Shown in pieces: positions 27,026 to 37,059 of a DNA stretch of 64,000 nt. The notes below the pieces were generated by a model. The model did not search any database, was not told where the DNA came from, and was given only the letters and a program-made list of their open reading frames with translations. The stretch is from Escarpia spicata (lineage: Eukaryota; Annelida; Polychaeta; Sabellida; Siboglinidae), in contig OZ023210.1 of NCBI GenBank assembly GCA_963995525.1, positions 63,217,139 to 63,281,138 on the forward strand. Reading direction: 5' to 3'. Every line of letters starts with the position of its first letter. Position 1 is the stretch's first letter. The position numbers were made by a program, and so were the translations under genes.

Positions 27026-28086
27026 ATGTCACCATTATTCTTATTGGGTGTTTTCTGCTTGTCTTGCTCTGTTGGTGTAAGGGATATTTATTTTGTTTTA
27101 TGCAAACCATCGAGATCTAATCATTTTAATGTGCTTTTTCCTAATCACACTAAAATTCATCATTCTATTTCAATTTTGCATAGTCTGCCATGTCTTCATG
27201 TTTGTTATAATAGAAAGTTACTGCCAATCCCCCGCTCTACGCCAACATTGAAATTAGCAATAATTTTATTACTAGCAGGAGATGTAAGTCTTAATCCTGG
27301 GCCATCTGTTAGACGAAACATTCGGGTGGCCACTACAAACGTTCGATCTGTACGAGATAAGACAGCCTCACTTTGTGATTTATTAATTTCTAAGAACATA
27401 AACATTCTAGCTGTAACTGGGACCTGGCTTAGACCACATGATACACATGCATGCATTGCTGACGTTTCCCCTTCTGGTTACACCTTTCACCATTGACCAC
27501 GTTTAGTCGGCCGTGGAGGTGGTGTTGGCTTTCTTATATCACAGCAGTTCAAAGTTAAATTACATTCTAACCCTGAATACTATAGTTTTTAGTCCATCTG
27601 TGCTGAAATTTCAGATTCCTCTTTCTCCGCACACTTTGTTTGTATCTATCGCCCTCCAGGACATCCGGCCAATTTCTTTGAAGACTTTCAGGATATGTTA
27701 GAAAATCTGGCAGTTATTCATTCAGAATTTTACATTCTTGGTGATTTTAATCTACATTTGGATATACCTTCTTCAACTACAACTACATTTGATGATATGC
27801 TGGCATCATTTGATTTAAAATAACATGTTACCTTTTCGACACATATGGCCATTGGCTTGACCTCTTGATAACCCGTTCAACTTGTAATAATATCCAAGCA
27901 CCTACTGTTTCAGATGGGTTATCAGATCACCATACTGTCATTGCCAATATTAACGGTTCTATAGCCCCTTTACAATCGAAGCACAATGTGTCTTACAGAG
28001 CCATTCATAGGATTGACATTACAGCTTTAATGGCTGATATCCTTATATCTGACCTTATCACATATTTAAAAAAAACATCTATCTGA
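27026..28086 (+). pseudogene. LINE N-terminal region and AP-type endonuclease, broken
   Basis: Starts at a true ATG (27,026). Residues 1-20 are hydrophobic, and the next 60 are basic and His-rich. Residues 85-93 form the 2A-like GDVSLNPGP. The endonuclease follows at once: NVRSVRDKTASLCDLL, then ILAVTGTWL, where the usual catalytic Glu of the ETWL motif is Gly. Beyond the first stop (TGA at 27,494, probably a decayed Arg CGA) the same frame continues with RGGGVGFLIS, VCIYRPPG, FYILGDFNLH and GLSDHHTVI, the Asp/Asn and SDH catalytic blocks. Stops at 27,590 and 27,821 also interrupt it. As it stands the endonuclease cannot be made in one piece. Confidence 0.85.
27278..27304 (+). other. 2A-like ribosome-skipping motif (GDVSLNPGP)
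   Basis: The nine codons read GDVSLNPGP, preceded by the hydrophobic IILLLA typical of the upstream part of 2A peptides. The canonical core is D-V/I-E-x-N-P-G-P; here Ser replaces Glu, while Asp, Val, Asn, Pro, Gly and Pro are all kept. 2A-like sequences are known near the N terminus of some APE-type LINEs of invertebrates, where they can split the nascent chain or act as N-terminal signals. The position fits: the motif separates a short N-terminal peptide of 92 residues from the endonuclease. Activity of the Ser variant cannot be judged from sequence. Confidence 0.7.
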
Positions 28087-28305
28087 CTTACATAAACAGT
28101 ACTGTCAAGTACTCAACACATTACTTGACAAACATGCACCTATAAAATCCAAATGGGTGTCAGAAAGGCCACCGGCTCCTTGGATGACTTCCGAAATTAT
28201 ACTATCTAAAAGGCGCGTCGTTATTTAGAGCGTGTATGGCGCAAATCACGCTCGCCATTAGATAGATCGCGCTATTCTAAGCAATGTCACCTCTGTAACA
28301 GACAA

Positions 28306-30141
28306 ATGGCTAAAGCTAAATCAGATTATTTTACAAATATGGTCATAAATAAGTCTGATAATCCGTGTCAGTTATGGAACTGCATCAATAACATTCTACA
28401 CAGACGGCCTACTCCATCGCTACCTGATCATGTGTCAATTAAGTCTCTATGTGATTCGTTCTCTAGTCACTTCAAGAATAAAATCAGTATTATTCGTTCT
28501 GCTTTCCCGCGTTATAATATAAGTAATGTCAGTGTGGACTTTCCACAAATAAATTCTCAACTTATATCATTTGAACCTGCAACAGTTGATGAAGTTAGAA
28601 AAATAATTATGTCCTCCCCAAATAAATCTTGTGCACTTGATCCATTTCCAACAATACTGCTAAAAGCATGTCTCGATACACTAATTGGACCTATAACAAA
28701 TATTATAAATGCATCACTTTGCTCTGGCTGTTTTCCTGATGATTTTAAATACGCCCATGTCACACCACTTCTTAAGAAGTCATCTCTGCCTAAACAAGAC
28801 CTAAACAGTTATAGACCTATTTCTAATATCAGCTTCATTTCCAAAATACTAGAAAAGGTTGTAGCAAGTCGTCTGAGGTCTCACATTAGCACAAATATCT
28901 TAACTAATGTGTCACAATCAGCATATAGGCAGTTTCATTCAACAGAGACTGCCCTCTTGAAGGTTCATAATGACATTAACTTGAACATTAATAATGGTAA
29001 AGTGACTGCACTTACCTTACTAGATCTCTCTGCTGCGTTTGACACGATTGATCACAGCATTCTCATTGAACGCCTATTAAAGTGGTACGGCATATCTGGC
29101 ACAGCTCTAAGCTTGTTTTCTTCGTATCTAACTGATAGATACCAAACTATAAAGATTGGAAACTGCTTTTCAGCTGCACTGCCGGCTTTATTTGGTGTTC
29201 CCCAGGGTTCTGTTCTTGGGCCTTTGCTTTTTACTCTTTACACCACGCCACTAAGCTCTGTTATACAAAGACATAACTTAGATCATCATCTTTATGCTGA
29301 TGATACTCAGATCTACATTTCGTTGGCTACCCCGGATACAAATCGCTCCCTTAACCAACTTAGTGATTGCCTTCAAGATATCTTCCACTGGATGACTGAC
29401 AGCAAGTTGAAATTAAATGCAAATAAAACTGAATTGATCATTATTGGTACTCCAATGCAGCGTTGTAAACTGGGTGGTTTTTTCCCTACGCGTATTTTGA
29501 ATCAGTATATCACGCCAGCAACCTCGGTACGGAATCTAGGAGTGATCTTTGATAGTAACTTCAATTTCCGACAACACATATCTCAAACATGTCGCTGCTG
29601 TTTTTATCATATTCGTGAACTTCGCCGTATTCGCCGGTATATGTCATTTTCTGTTGCTAAGACTATTGCAACAGCGCTTGTTAGCAGCAGACTTGACTAT
29701 TGCAATTCCCTCCTTTATAATATCGCTAGCAAGGATATCACAAAACTTCAGCGTGTCCAAAATTTTCTAGCAAGAGTAGTTACAAGATCTCCTCGTTTTT
29801 CTCGCTCTGTACCACTTTTGAAGTCTTTGCATTGGATTCCTGTACGATATCGTATAATATTTAAGATCTGTACCATTACATACCAGGCACTGTCCAATAA
29901 GCAACCATCTTATTTGCATTTACTGCTTACTCCTGTAAGAAAACCTATCCAGCTTCGATCATCTAGTTCTGACCTCCTTTTTGTTCCTAGAGTCAACACT
30001 AACATTGGAACTTGGGCTTTTTCTGTTGCTGCACCAACTCTTTGGAATATGCTTCCTCTTAGTGTTAGATCAGTTGAAAATATTACAAAATTCCGTCGTC
30101 ATTTAAAAACGTATCTTTATAACCTTGCTTATCCACCGTAG
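28306..30141 (+). CDS. LINE reverse transcriptase, open frame of 611 codons
   Basis: Open from the ATG at 28,306, though the natural protein would continue from the upstream endonuclease. Visible blocks: SPNKSCALDPFPTILLK (region 0), PLLKKSSLPKQDLNSYRPIS (motif 1-2), ALTLLDLSAAFDTIDHSIL (motif A), GVPQGSVLGPLLFTLY (motif B) and LYADDTQIYIS (motif C, YADD at 29,293-29,304). KLKLNANKTELIIIG (motif D/E) follows, then a C-terminal region with SRLDYCNSLLYNI and LHWIPVRYRI and a terminal RRHLKTYLYNLAY. All catalytic aspartates are intact, so this part of the copy looks young or was protected from decay by chance. The enzyme would copy its own RNA by target-primed reverse transcription. Confidence 0.85.
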   Translation: MAKAKSDYFTNMVINKSDNPCQLWNCINNILHRRPTPSLPDHVSIKSLCDSFSSHFKNKISIIRSAFPRYNISNVSVDFPQINSQLISFEPATVDEVRKIIMSSPNKSCALDPFPTILLKACLDTLIGPITNIINASLCSGCFPDDFKYAHVTPLLKKSSLPKQDLNSYRPISNISFISKILEKVVASRLRSHISTNILTNVSQSAYRQFHSTETALLKVHNDINLNINNGKVTALTLLDLSAAFDTIDHSILIERLLKWYGISGTALSLFSSYLTDRYQTIKIGNCFSAALPALFGVPQGSVLGPLLFTLYTTPLSSVIQRHNLDHHLYADDTQIYISLATPDTNRSLNQLSDCLQDIFHWMTDSKLKLNANKTELIIIGTPMQRCKLGGFFPTRILNQYITPATSVRNLGVIFDSNFNFRQHISQTCRCCFYHIRELRRIRRYMSFSVAKTIATALVSSRLDYCNSLLYNIASKDITKLQRVQNFLARVVTRSPRFSRSVPLLKSLHWIPVRYRIIFKICTITYQALSNKQPSYLHLLLTPVRKPIQLRSSSSDLLFVPRVNTNIGTWAFSVAAPTLWNMLPLSVRSVENITKFRRHLKTYLYNLAYPP

Positions 30142-30293
30142 CTCCCTAGCGCCTTGACCCATCTGTTGACAACTGGAAAACTACTTATGGATTTTGAGAT
30201 TGACCAACCCTTTTGTCTCGATGCGCCTCTGAGCTTGGTTTCCAAGGATTTAGGCGCAATAGAAGTTATCTTGTTATTATTATTATTCGCGCG

Positions 30294-32614
30294 AGTAGTA
30301 TAGGAGTGAGTGTGTGTAGGTGCAGCACACGATGGTTGTGGTATTACGTGTAACTGTAGTAGTACATATAGATTTTGATGTACAATCATTGGACTCTGCA
30401 TATACCTCTATGCCAGTTGGTACACGACTTAGAATGCTCGTTTCTATCTTGTTAAAACTTCATGACGGTGGTCGCACATTTGACGGACACCAATGGTTGC
30501 TTGATTGTGCGCCCACCATGACATTGTTAGCAGGAATTGCCAAACGAAGCAAAGGGACCATGTTTGCCCCGTTACCCTGAATCAATATATCAAACCAGGG
30601 GGTGTAATATAAATTCAATGAATTTGTGGTAGCTTCGCCCATTTTGTATAGGCCTGCCTATTTTGAATGTTTTGTGGGACCAACAATCAAATCGCAAACC
30701 ATGTTTCGTGTTTATTAAATCAATTTCGCTGTCAGAATACATTCAACATAATTATTCAAATGTGAAAAGTTATATTCAGAAATGAGAAACAGACATTGCC
30801 AGTTGAAACATCCAAGTGGTTATCTCGAGAGATTTAAAGTTGCACTCTGAGACTATCCATGTTTACAAAAAATTCCAGTGAACCAACATGCCCCATAGAT
30901 AATATATTACGTTCGTACATACCATATACTGTCTTCAGATGATATGCAATTTAAAGATAAAACGGCGCAAAAGACGAACAAAAGATATCGGCGTGCTATA
31001 TGGTGATTATTTCGTTGGCCGGACCTGGCGACAGGTAGTAATAATACACGTTCATAACAAATCTCCAAAACATCTTAAAAACTCACAAATTATTGGAGGA
31101 CTACGTCCCCACTCTAAGTAGGACCCCGCGTCCCGACGCCTGTTGTAACAATATTGGAAGGATTGGCACATGTGAATGTTGTCATATTTACTGATCTCTA
31201 CGTAACACACTCCTTTTACATATCCAGGGGCACAATAATGGGAATGGCATTTTAGTACCCGGGCTACCACATTTGAGATTCAGATGTACTGCAGTAACGT
31301 GATTCGTTTATTTGAAATCAAACCTGCATTACACAAAGCGCATGCGTCTTCTATGAGCGAACATAGCTGTTGCTCGCAGTCATCTAGTGATGCTGTTATG
31401 ATAAAATGATTGGTCCATAAGTCGGAATTGGTGAAAGCACTTCAGCTGACCACTAAGCATTTTCTCTCTACTTATCGTCATCATCGAGCATGACTGCCAT
31501 TTCAATGGTCGCACGTAACGGTCATGTACAACGGTCACGTACATCGATGACGTACACGTACGGTGATCACGCATAACGGACACGTACAATGGTCATGTAC
31601 GTTAATGACGTGCAACCGTCACATACAACGCTCACGTACGTCGTCTGGCAGTTGCTACTAACTGTCTCATTTCGCATCTCCCACGATACAGCGAAACATC
31701 TAAACAATAGCAACTACAGCGACCCTTCCCCGTTGTCTGACATTTACTGGTGGCGTAAGCGCCACACGCGTTAGTCAGTCCATATTCCGTCTACACATAA
31801 CATAATAAAGAGACATTGTCGTGAACGATATATCAAGGGCGAGTCATGTTAACAAAACACCAGTAGTCGACAGGAGCAATATATCTCACCTAAAACCGAT
31901 TTCTACGTGGACGAAGCCGTGTAAATCTAAACATAGTCAGGTTGAAATTAAATCACACCATTCATAGAGAAATATGCTTGCTTTACTGATTTGCAACTGA
32001 GTACACTAGCTGTAGCGATTCACGTTCAAGAGTACTGAACGTTCTCTGCACAAATCCTTCGCTCAGAACGTTGATGAACAGACTGAGAGCAGGACTAAGT
32101 GCATATAGTGAGCAAGGTGAGTCACGATCATAGACGGATCTAACCATAACTATGTCAACACTCAAACTCTGAGTGATAATCACTAAATGAGATAATTTTG
32201 TGTGTTACATGTTTACATTTAACACAACGTAGCATTTGCCATACAGCAAAGCACAAACTGTCAACCGCAACATTGCAACATTGTTTTCCACGATCATGTT
32301 GCGAACAAACTCCTGAATAGCGTCAGTTACAGCGAGGCTTTGCCACACTGAAATGTTCAATGCGCAACGATAATTATGCGTTCAATGAACTTTCACTAAC
32401 ATTTGACTGTTGCGTATTTCGATACCCGCCATAGCCGAATCATCACACGTCCCTGTAGGTATTGATCAGGACCACGTTCAGAACGACGGATGTCAGATAC
32501 TAGTTGGAAATCAAACTAAGCATCTGCATGTCATTGCATTTGGTTGGTTCAGAAACGAAACGCATTCTGCATGGATAAGAAGCAAATTTAAGAATTTCGT
32601 TTACTCTCGTGTGA
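30294..32614. other. No gene recognised; contains a 13-bp repeat cluster
   Basis: Anonymous AT-rich sequence between the L2-like LINE and the 1.18-kb duplication. The only structured part is the repeat cluster at 31,511-31,642, listed separately. Confidence 0.45.
31511..31642. repeat. Degenerate 13-bp tandem repeat rich in TGACGT/GTCACGTAC
   Basis: About ten units of roughly 13 bp with consensus GTACAACGGTCAC. Some units show the related form GTACNTNRATGAC. The unit junctions create several TGACGTAC, TGACGTGC and GTCACGTAC sequences, similar to CRE/bZIP half-site clusters. A regulatory role is speculative, and it may simply be a decayed minisatellite. Confidence 0.65.
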
Positions 32615-33794
32615 CATTTCGTTCACTGCGGACAGATCGCTCTCGTCACCGTGAGTAGTATACGAGTGATCTTGGGAACCCCAATGCGTCAACAGATCAA
32701 AGGATTTGGCGTCTTTGCTGACGGTGCATGCTCTGACGTCTTACGTTTACTGACATATACAATTTGTATAGTTTCTACGACTCAGCAAATCCTCTACAGT
32801 ACGCTGTAGCCGCCAGCGCCTAGTGGGGATGGGGGGGGGGGGGGGGGGGAGGGGGGAGGGTGCTGATCAGCGTCCCTTATCTGAACTGTTTTTCCTAGCC
32901 GCGACCGTCACTGTGGGACCCTTATCTTAATTGCTTTCGCTAGCCATGACCATCGCTGGAATTTCGGCACGAAAGATCAAAGGACTTTGCCATTTTGATT
33001 GACAGTTTATGTATCGCCGTTGGCGCATTCTAAACGGCGGCTTAACGAAACTGTTTTTATAAACGGCGTGCGTATAGTGATTTCTAGTTATAAACGACCA
33101 AGGCTAGTTACAGTATTCCGTATTTATTCCCACAATGTGTGTAAACCTCTATAATCCGTATTTATTCCCACGGTCACGTCTGCATAGTATCAACTGATGG
33201 TTTCATTTATACGTACTTACATACGTACATAATTGCATACATATGTACATAGTTACCTATAAACATACATACATGCATGCATGCATACATACATACATAC
33301 ATACATACATACATACATACATACATACATACATACATACAAACATACATACATACATACATAGGGCGTGGTAGAGGGAGACCCTGAACCAAAACACCAC
33401 TCGCCGCACTGACACAAAAAACAACAACAATGTATGCATGTATGTATGAATTTAGCCATGTATGAATGCAAGTAAGTATGAATGTATGTATGTATGTAAT
33501 TATGAAGGAATGCAAGTATGTATATATGTATGTATGTATAAATGAAATCATCTAGGTAAGTATTTAACAAGATTTAACAAGATTGCCGTCCAGAGCTATA
33601 AGATCCAGACGGCACGCGGACAAGGAAGCCTTTGGCTTATCGAGAGTCCAACAATTTTCCACCTACGTATAACCCGCCCTCGCCAGAAAGCTGTCAATTT
33701 TAGTTTTGAATATATTCACACTGCTAGCATTAACACAATCATCAGACGATTTGTTCCAGTCATTTATTGTCCTCTGGGAGAATGAGTACTTTCT
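32615..33794. repeat. Tandem segmental duplication, unit 1 (1,180 bp)
   Basis: Nearly identical to 33,795-34,924. It contains ordinary flank, a G-tract of about 20 (32,830-32,849), a 45-bp internal tandem (CCCTTATCT...GTGGGA then CCCTTATCTT...GCTGGA, about 32,873-32,962), a (CATA)n run (33,265-33,360) and the last 235 bp of the CR1-type LINE (minus strand, 33,562-33,794). The main differences between units are in the G-tract and (CATA)n lengths, which implies a recent event. Confidence 0.95.
33562..33794 (-). mobile_element. Duplicated 3' terminus of CR1-type LINE (copy A')
   Basis: Minus-strand coding end MRKYSFSQRTINDWN with the terminal FLARAGYT, followed by a 3' UTR with GGACTCTCGATAAGCC and the tail of AAATCTTGTT repeats. 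It is present only because the 1.18-kb duplication copied the end of the adjacent LINE. It has no 5' part: at 33,795 the LINE sequence switches abruptly to duplicated flank. Confidence 0.9.
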
Positions 33795-34924
33795 CATTTC
33801 GTTCACTGCGGACAGATCGCTCTCGTCACCGTGAGTAGTATACGAGTGATCTTGGGAACCCCAATGCGTCAACAGATCAAAGGATTTGGCGTCTTTGCTG
33901 ACGGTGCATGCTCTGACGTCTTACGTTTACTGACATATACAATTTGTATAGTTTCTACGACTCAGCAAATCCTCTACAGTACGCTGTAGCCGCCAGCGCC
34001 TAGTGGGGATGGGGGGGAGGGTGCTGATCAGCGTCCCTTATCTGAACTGTTTTTCCTAGCCGCGACCGTCACTGTGGGACCCTTATCTTAATTGCTTTCG
34101 CTAGCCATGACCATCGCTGGAATTTCGGCACGAAAGATCAAAGGACTTTGCCATTTTGATTGACAGTTTATGTATCGCCGTTGGCGCATTCTAAACGGCG
34201 GCTTAACGAAACTGTTTTGATAAACGGCGTGCGTATAGTGATTTCTAGTTATAAACGACCAAGGCTAGTTACAGTATTCCGTATTTATTCCCACAATGTG
34301 TGTAAACCTCTATAATCCGTATTTATTCCCACGGTCACGTCTGCATAATATCAACTGATGGTTTCATTTATACGTACTTACATACGTACATAATTGCATA
34401 CATATGTACATAGTTACCTATAAACATACATACATGCATGCATGCATACATACATACATACAAACATACATACATACATACATAGGGCGTGGTAGAGGGA
34501 GACCCTGAACCAAAACACCACTCGCCGCACTGACACAAAAAACAACAACAATGTATGCATGTATGTATGAATTTAGCCATGTGTGAATGTAAGTAAGTAT
34601 GAATGTATGTATGTATGTATGTATGTAATTATGAAGGAATGCAAGTATGTATATATGTATGTATGTATAAATGAAATCATCTAGGTAAGTATTTAACAAG
34701 ATTTAACAAGATTGCCGTCCAGAGCTGTAAGATCCAGACGGCACGCGGACAAGGAAGCCTTTGGCTTATCGAGAGTCCAACAATTTTCCACCTACGTATA
34801 ACCCGCCCTCGCCAGATAGCTGTCAATTTTAGTTTTGAATATATTCACACTGCTAGCATTAACACAATCATCAGACAATTTGTTCCAGTCATTTATTGTC
34901 CTCTGGGAGAATGAGTACTTTCTC
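33795..34924. repeat. Tandem segmental duplication, unit 2 (1,130 bp)
   Basis: Second unit of the duplication beginning at 32,615. It is shorter through a contracted (CATA)n and G-tract (GGGGGGGAGGG near 34,011). At its right end LINE sequence continues without a break into copy A. The breakpoints share CAT: GACATTTCG at the left start, CTCATATCC at the right end and CTCATTTCG at the junction. Confidence 0.95.
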
Positions 34925-35494
34925 ATATCCAACCTAAACTGTTTCTTGACTAATGCTGCATTGTGCCCTCTGATTAAGCTGGGGTTTTTTCAGTTTGAAG
35001 AAAATATTTCTATCAATATCCACATAACAATTCAATATCCTAAAAACATCCATTTGGTCTCCTCTTAGTCTCCTAGTCTCTAATGTTGTTAACCCACATT
35101 CTAATAGGCGTCCTTCATAACCAAGATATTTTAGTTCAGGAATCAGCTTAGTTGCTCTTCGTTGCACTCTGTCTAGCTTATCTGTGTCCTTCTTGCGATA
35201 TGGCCTCCATGCTTGTATACAATATTCCAAATGTGGCCTAACTATTGTACAATGGTACAATACGCTGTTTCTCCTTATAATTATGATATATTTATCCTAA
35301 TTAGCCCTAGTGTTTGGTTACCCTTTGAAGCAGCAATTCCACATTGCTCCAAAACTTTCATGTCAGCACCAACTGTTACTCCTAAGTCTTTTTCTTTTAC
35401 AGTTTCACCTAATATAGTATCCCCCATTATGTATTCTTTGTTCACATTTCCATGTCCTATGTGGATGCATTTACACTTCCCAAAATTGAAAAAC

Positions 35495-35515
35495 GTTTGC
35501 AACTTGCTCCTCGAT
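35495..35515 (-). other. Deletion junction removing the RT catalytic core of copy A
   Basis: On the minus strand the protein reads LLKNGSRSK and then directly FNFGKCKCIHIGHGN. In copy C about 240 residues, including motifs A, B and C (DFQKAFDKV, GVPQGSVLG, FADD), lie between these two points. Copy A therefore lost around 0.7 kb. Confidence 0.85.
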
Positions 35516-37059
35516 CCATTTTTTAATAATGGTGCAAGGTTTGCTTCTTTCCATTCTAGTGGAACGATTCCCTCTGTAAGTGACAAGTTAAAGAATATAG
35601 CAAGTGGTGTACTGATTTGGTATACAATTTCCTTGTTTGTTGGCACCCGTCAGCCCGAGGTAATTTGTTTTCTTTCATCATCTTAATTTTCTTTGATATA
35701 CTTTCACGAGTAACAAACAGCTGCCCTAATTGACTTGATTCATCCCCCTCAAATTTTGTAACTGGTAATGACAGTGAACTTATATTTTCTGTGGTAAACA
35801 CTGAGGTTAAATATTCGTTCAGGGCCCCTGCCATTTGAAACCCATCAGATATTACGTTTCCTGCGAAGTTTTCTAGAGATCTCACCTTATCTCGAACCTT
35901 CTGTTTACTCCTTACGTAGAAACTCAATTTTTTGTTATATCATTCGCCAATTTTTGCTCAAAAGTTCGTCTGGATTTTCTAATTTCGGTTGTAGCTGGTT
36001 AAAGGCCTCTTTGTAGTTGTTGTAGTCTTCTATATCTCCAATGTTTCTGTAAAATCTCCACATAATGTGTTTGTAAGCAATCTTTCGTATAGCGTCTTTT
36101 CATAGGTGTTTCTTCCTAGATCGTTTCCTTTGCTTTTTAGGGGAACAAATCTTTCACTAATGCCCCTAATCTCATCTTTCAAAACGGTTCAACATTATGT
36201 TGCTGTCTTGACCTTCATTAAGTTAATTCAATCTGTGTGTGCTAAATATTGTTTTCATCTGTTTATATTTGCCTTTGTTAAAGTTTCTCTTCCATCGCTT
36301 TTTACCATTATTCCTTGATTGTACGTTTACACTAAAATGGATCTGGTTATGATCACCAGATCCCAAAAGGTTAATGTATTTTAACATTATCAACTAATTC
36401 GTTTTGAGAAGGGAACACAAATCTAACACATTCCCACCTCTTGTTGGTCCCAAAACATGTTGGGTAAGGAAACAGTCCTGTATTAGAAGTAGAAACTGTT
36501 GGTCATCACCTCCAGCACTCTCCAGTGATTTCCACTGAATATGTCCGTGATTAAAATCACCCATTATAACACATTCCCCTTTACATATCTCCTTTATAGC
36601 ACTGTGCAGTTTTACGTCATCCTCTTGTCGTATGTTAGGACTACGATTAACTAGTCATATTGTTAATGTTGAGTTTCTGGTAATTATTCTGCACCAAATA
36701 GCTTCCTCGCAATCTGCTTCCCTTTTCATTTGTACTTCATATGTCTGTATAAATTCTTTAATATACAGAATGACTCCGCCTCCCCTTCTCTCTTGTCTGT
36801 CCTTTCTAAACAAGACATAACCCGATAGAGCTAATTCAGCATCTACCATGTCTTCCTGTGCCCATGATTCGGTGATGCCTATTATATCGACGTCTATATC
36901 CGCTATCATGATGTCTAAATCGCTTCTCTTATTTACTATGCTTCTGGCATTTAAACATACTCATCTAAGTTCATTTTTATGGGTATTTGGAGGACCTTTC
37001 TTTGTAGATTTGTTTGTACTATTTCTTTGTAGTGGCTCTACGTATCCCCCCTGTGCATC

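Larger units (their letters stand above)
26860..30293 (+). mobile_element. L2/CR1-group non-LTR retrotransposon with N-terminal 2A-like motif
   Basis: A nearly complete 3.4-kb LINE: 5' leader (about 26,860-27,025), one long reading frame carrying an N-terminal hydrophobic and basic region, a 2A-like motif, an apurinic-type endonuclease and an RT, then a 150-base 3' UTR ending in (TTA)n at 30,277-30,290. Damage is confined to the endonuclease half: in-frame stops at 27,494, 27,590 and 27,821, and two frameshifts at about 28,068 (A-run) and 28,215. The RT half is open. The 3' UTR contains a two-stage hairpin (outer arms TGCGCCT 30,222-30,228 and AGGCGCA 30,252-30,258, inner arms CTTGG/CCAAG). 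The 3' tip is also found at 3,022-3,150. The exact 5' end and target-site duplication could not be fixed. Confidence 0.85.

Noticed and set aside
30320..30580. Plus-strand frame following the L2-like LINE
   Set aside because: Overlaps no known domain and lies just outside the LINE end; probably chance.
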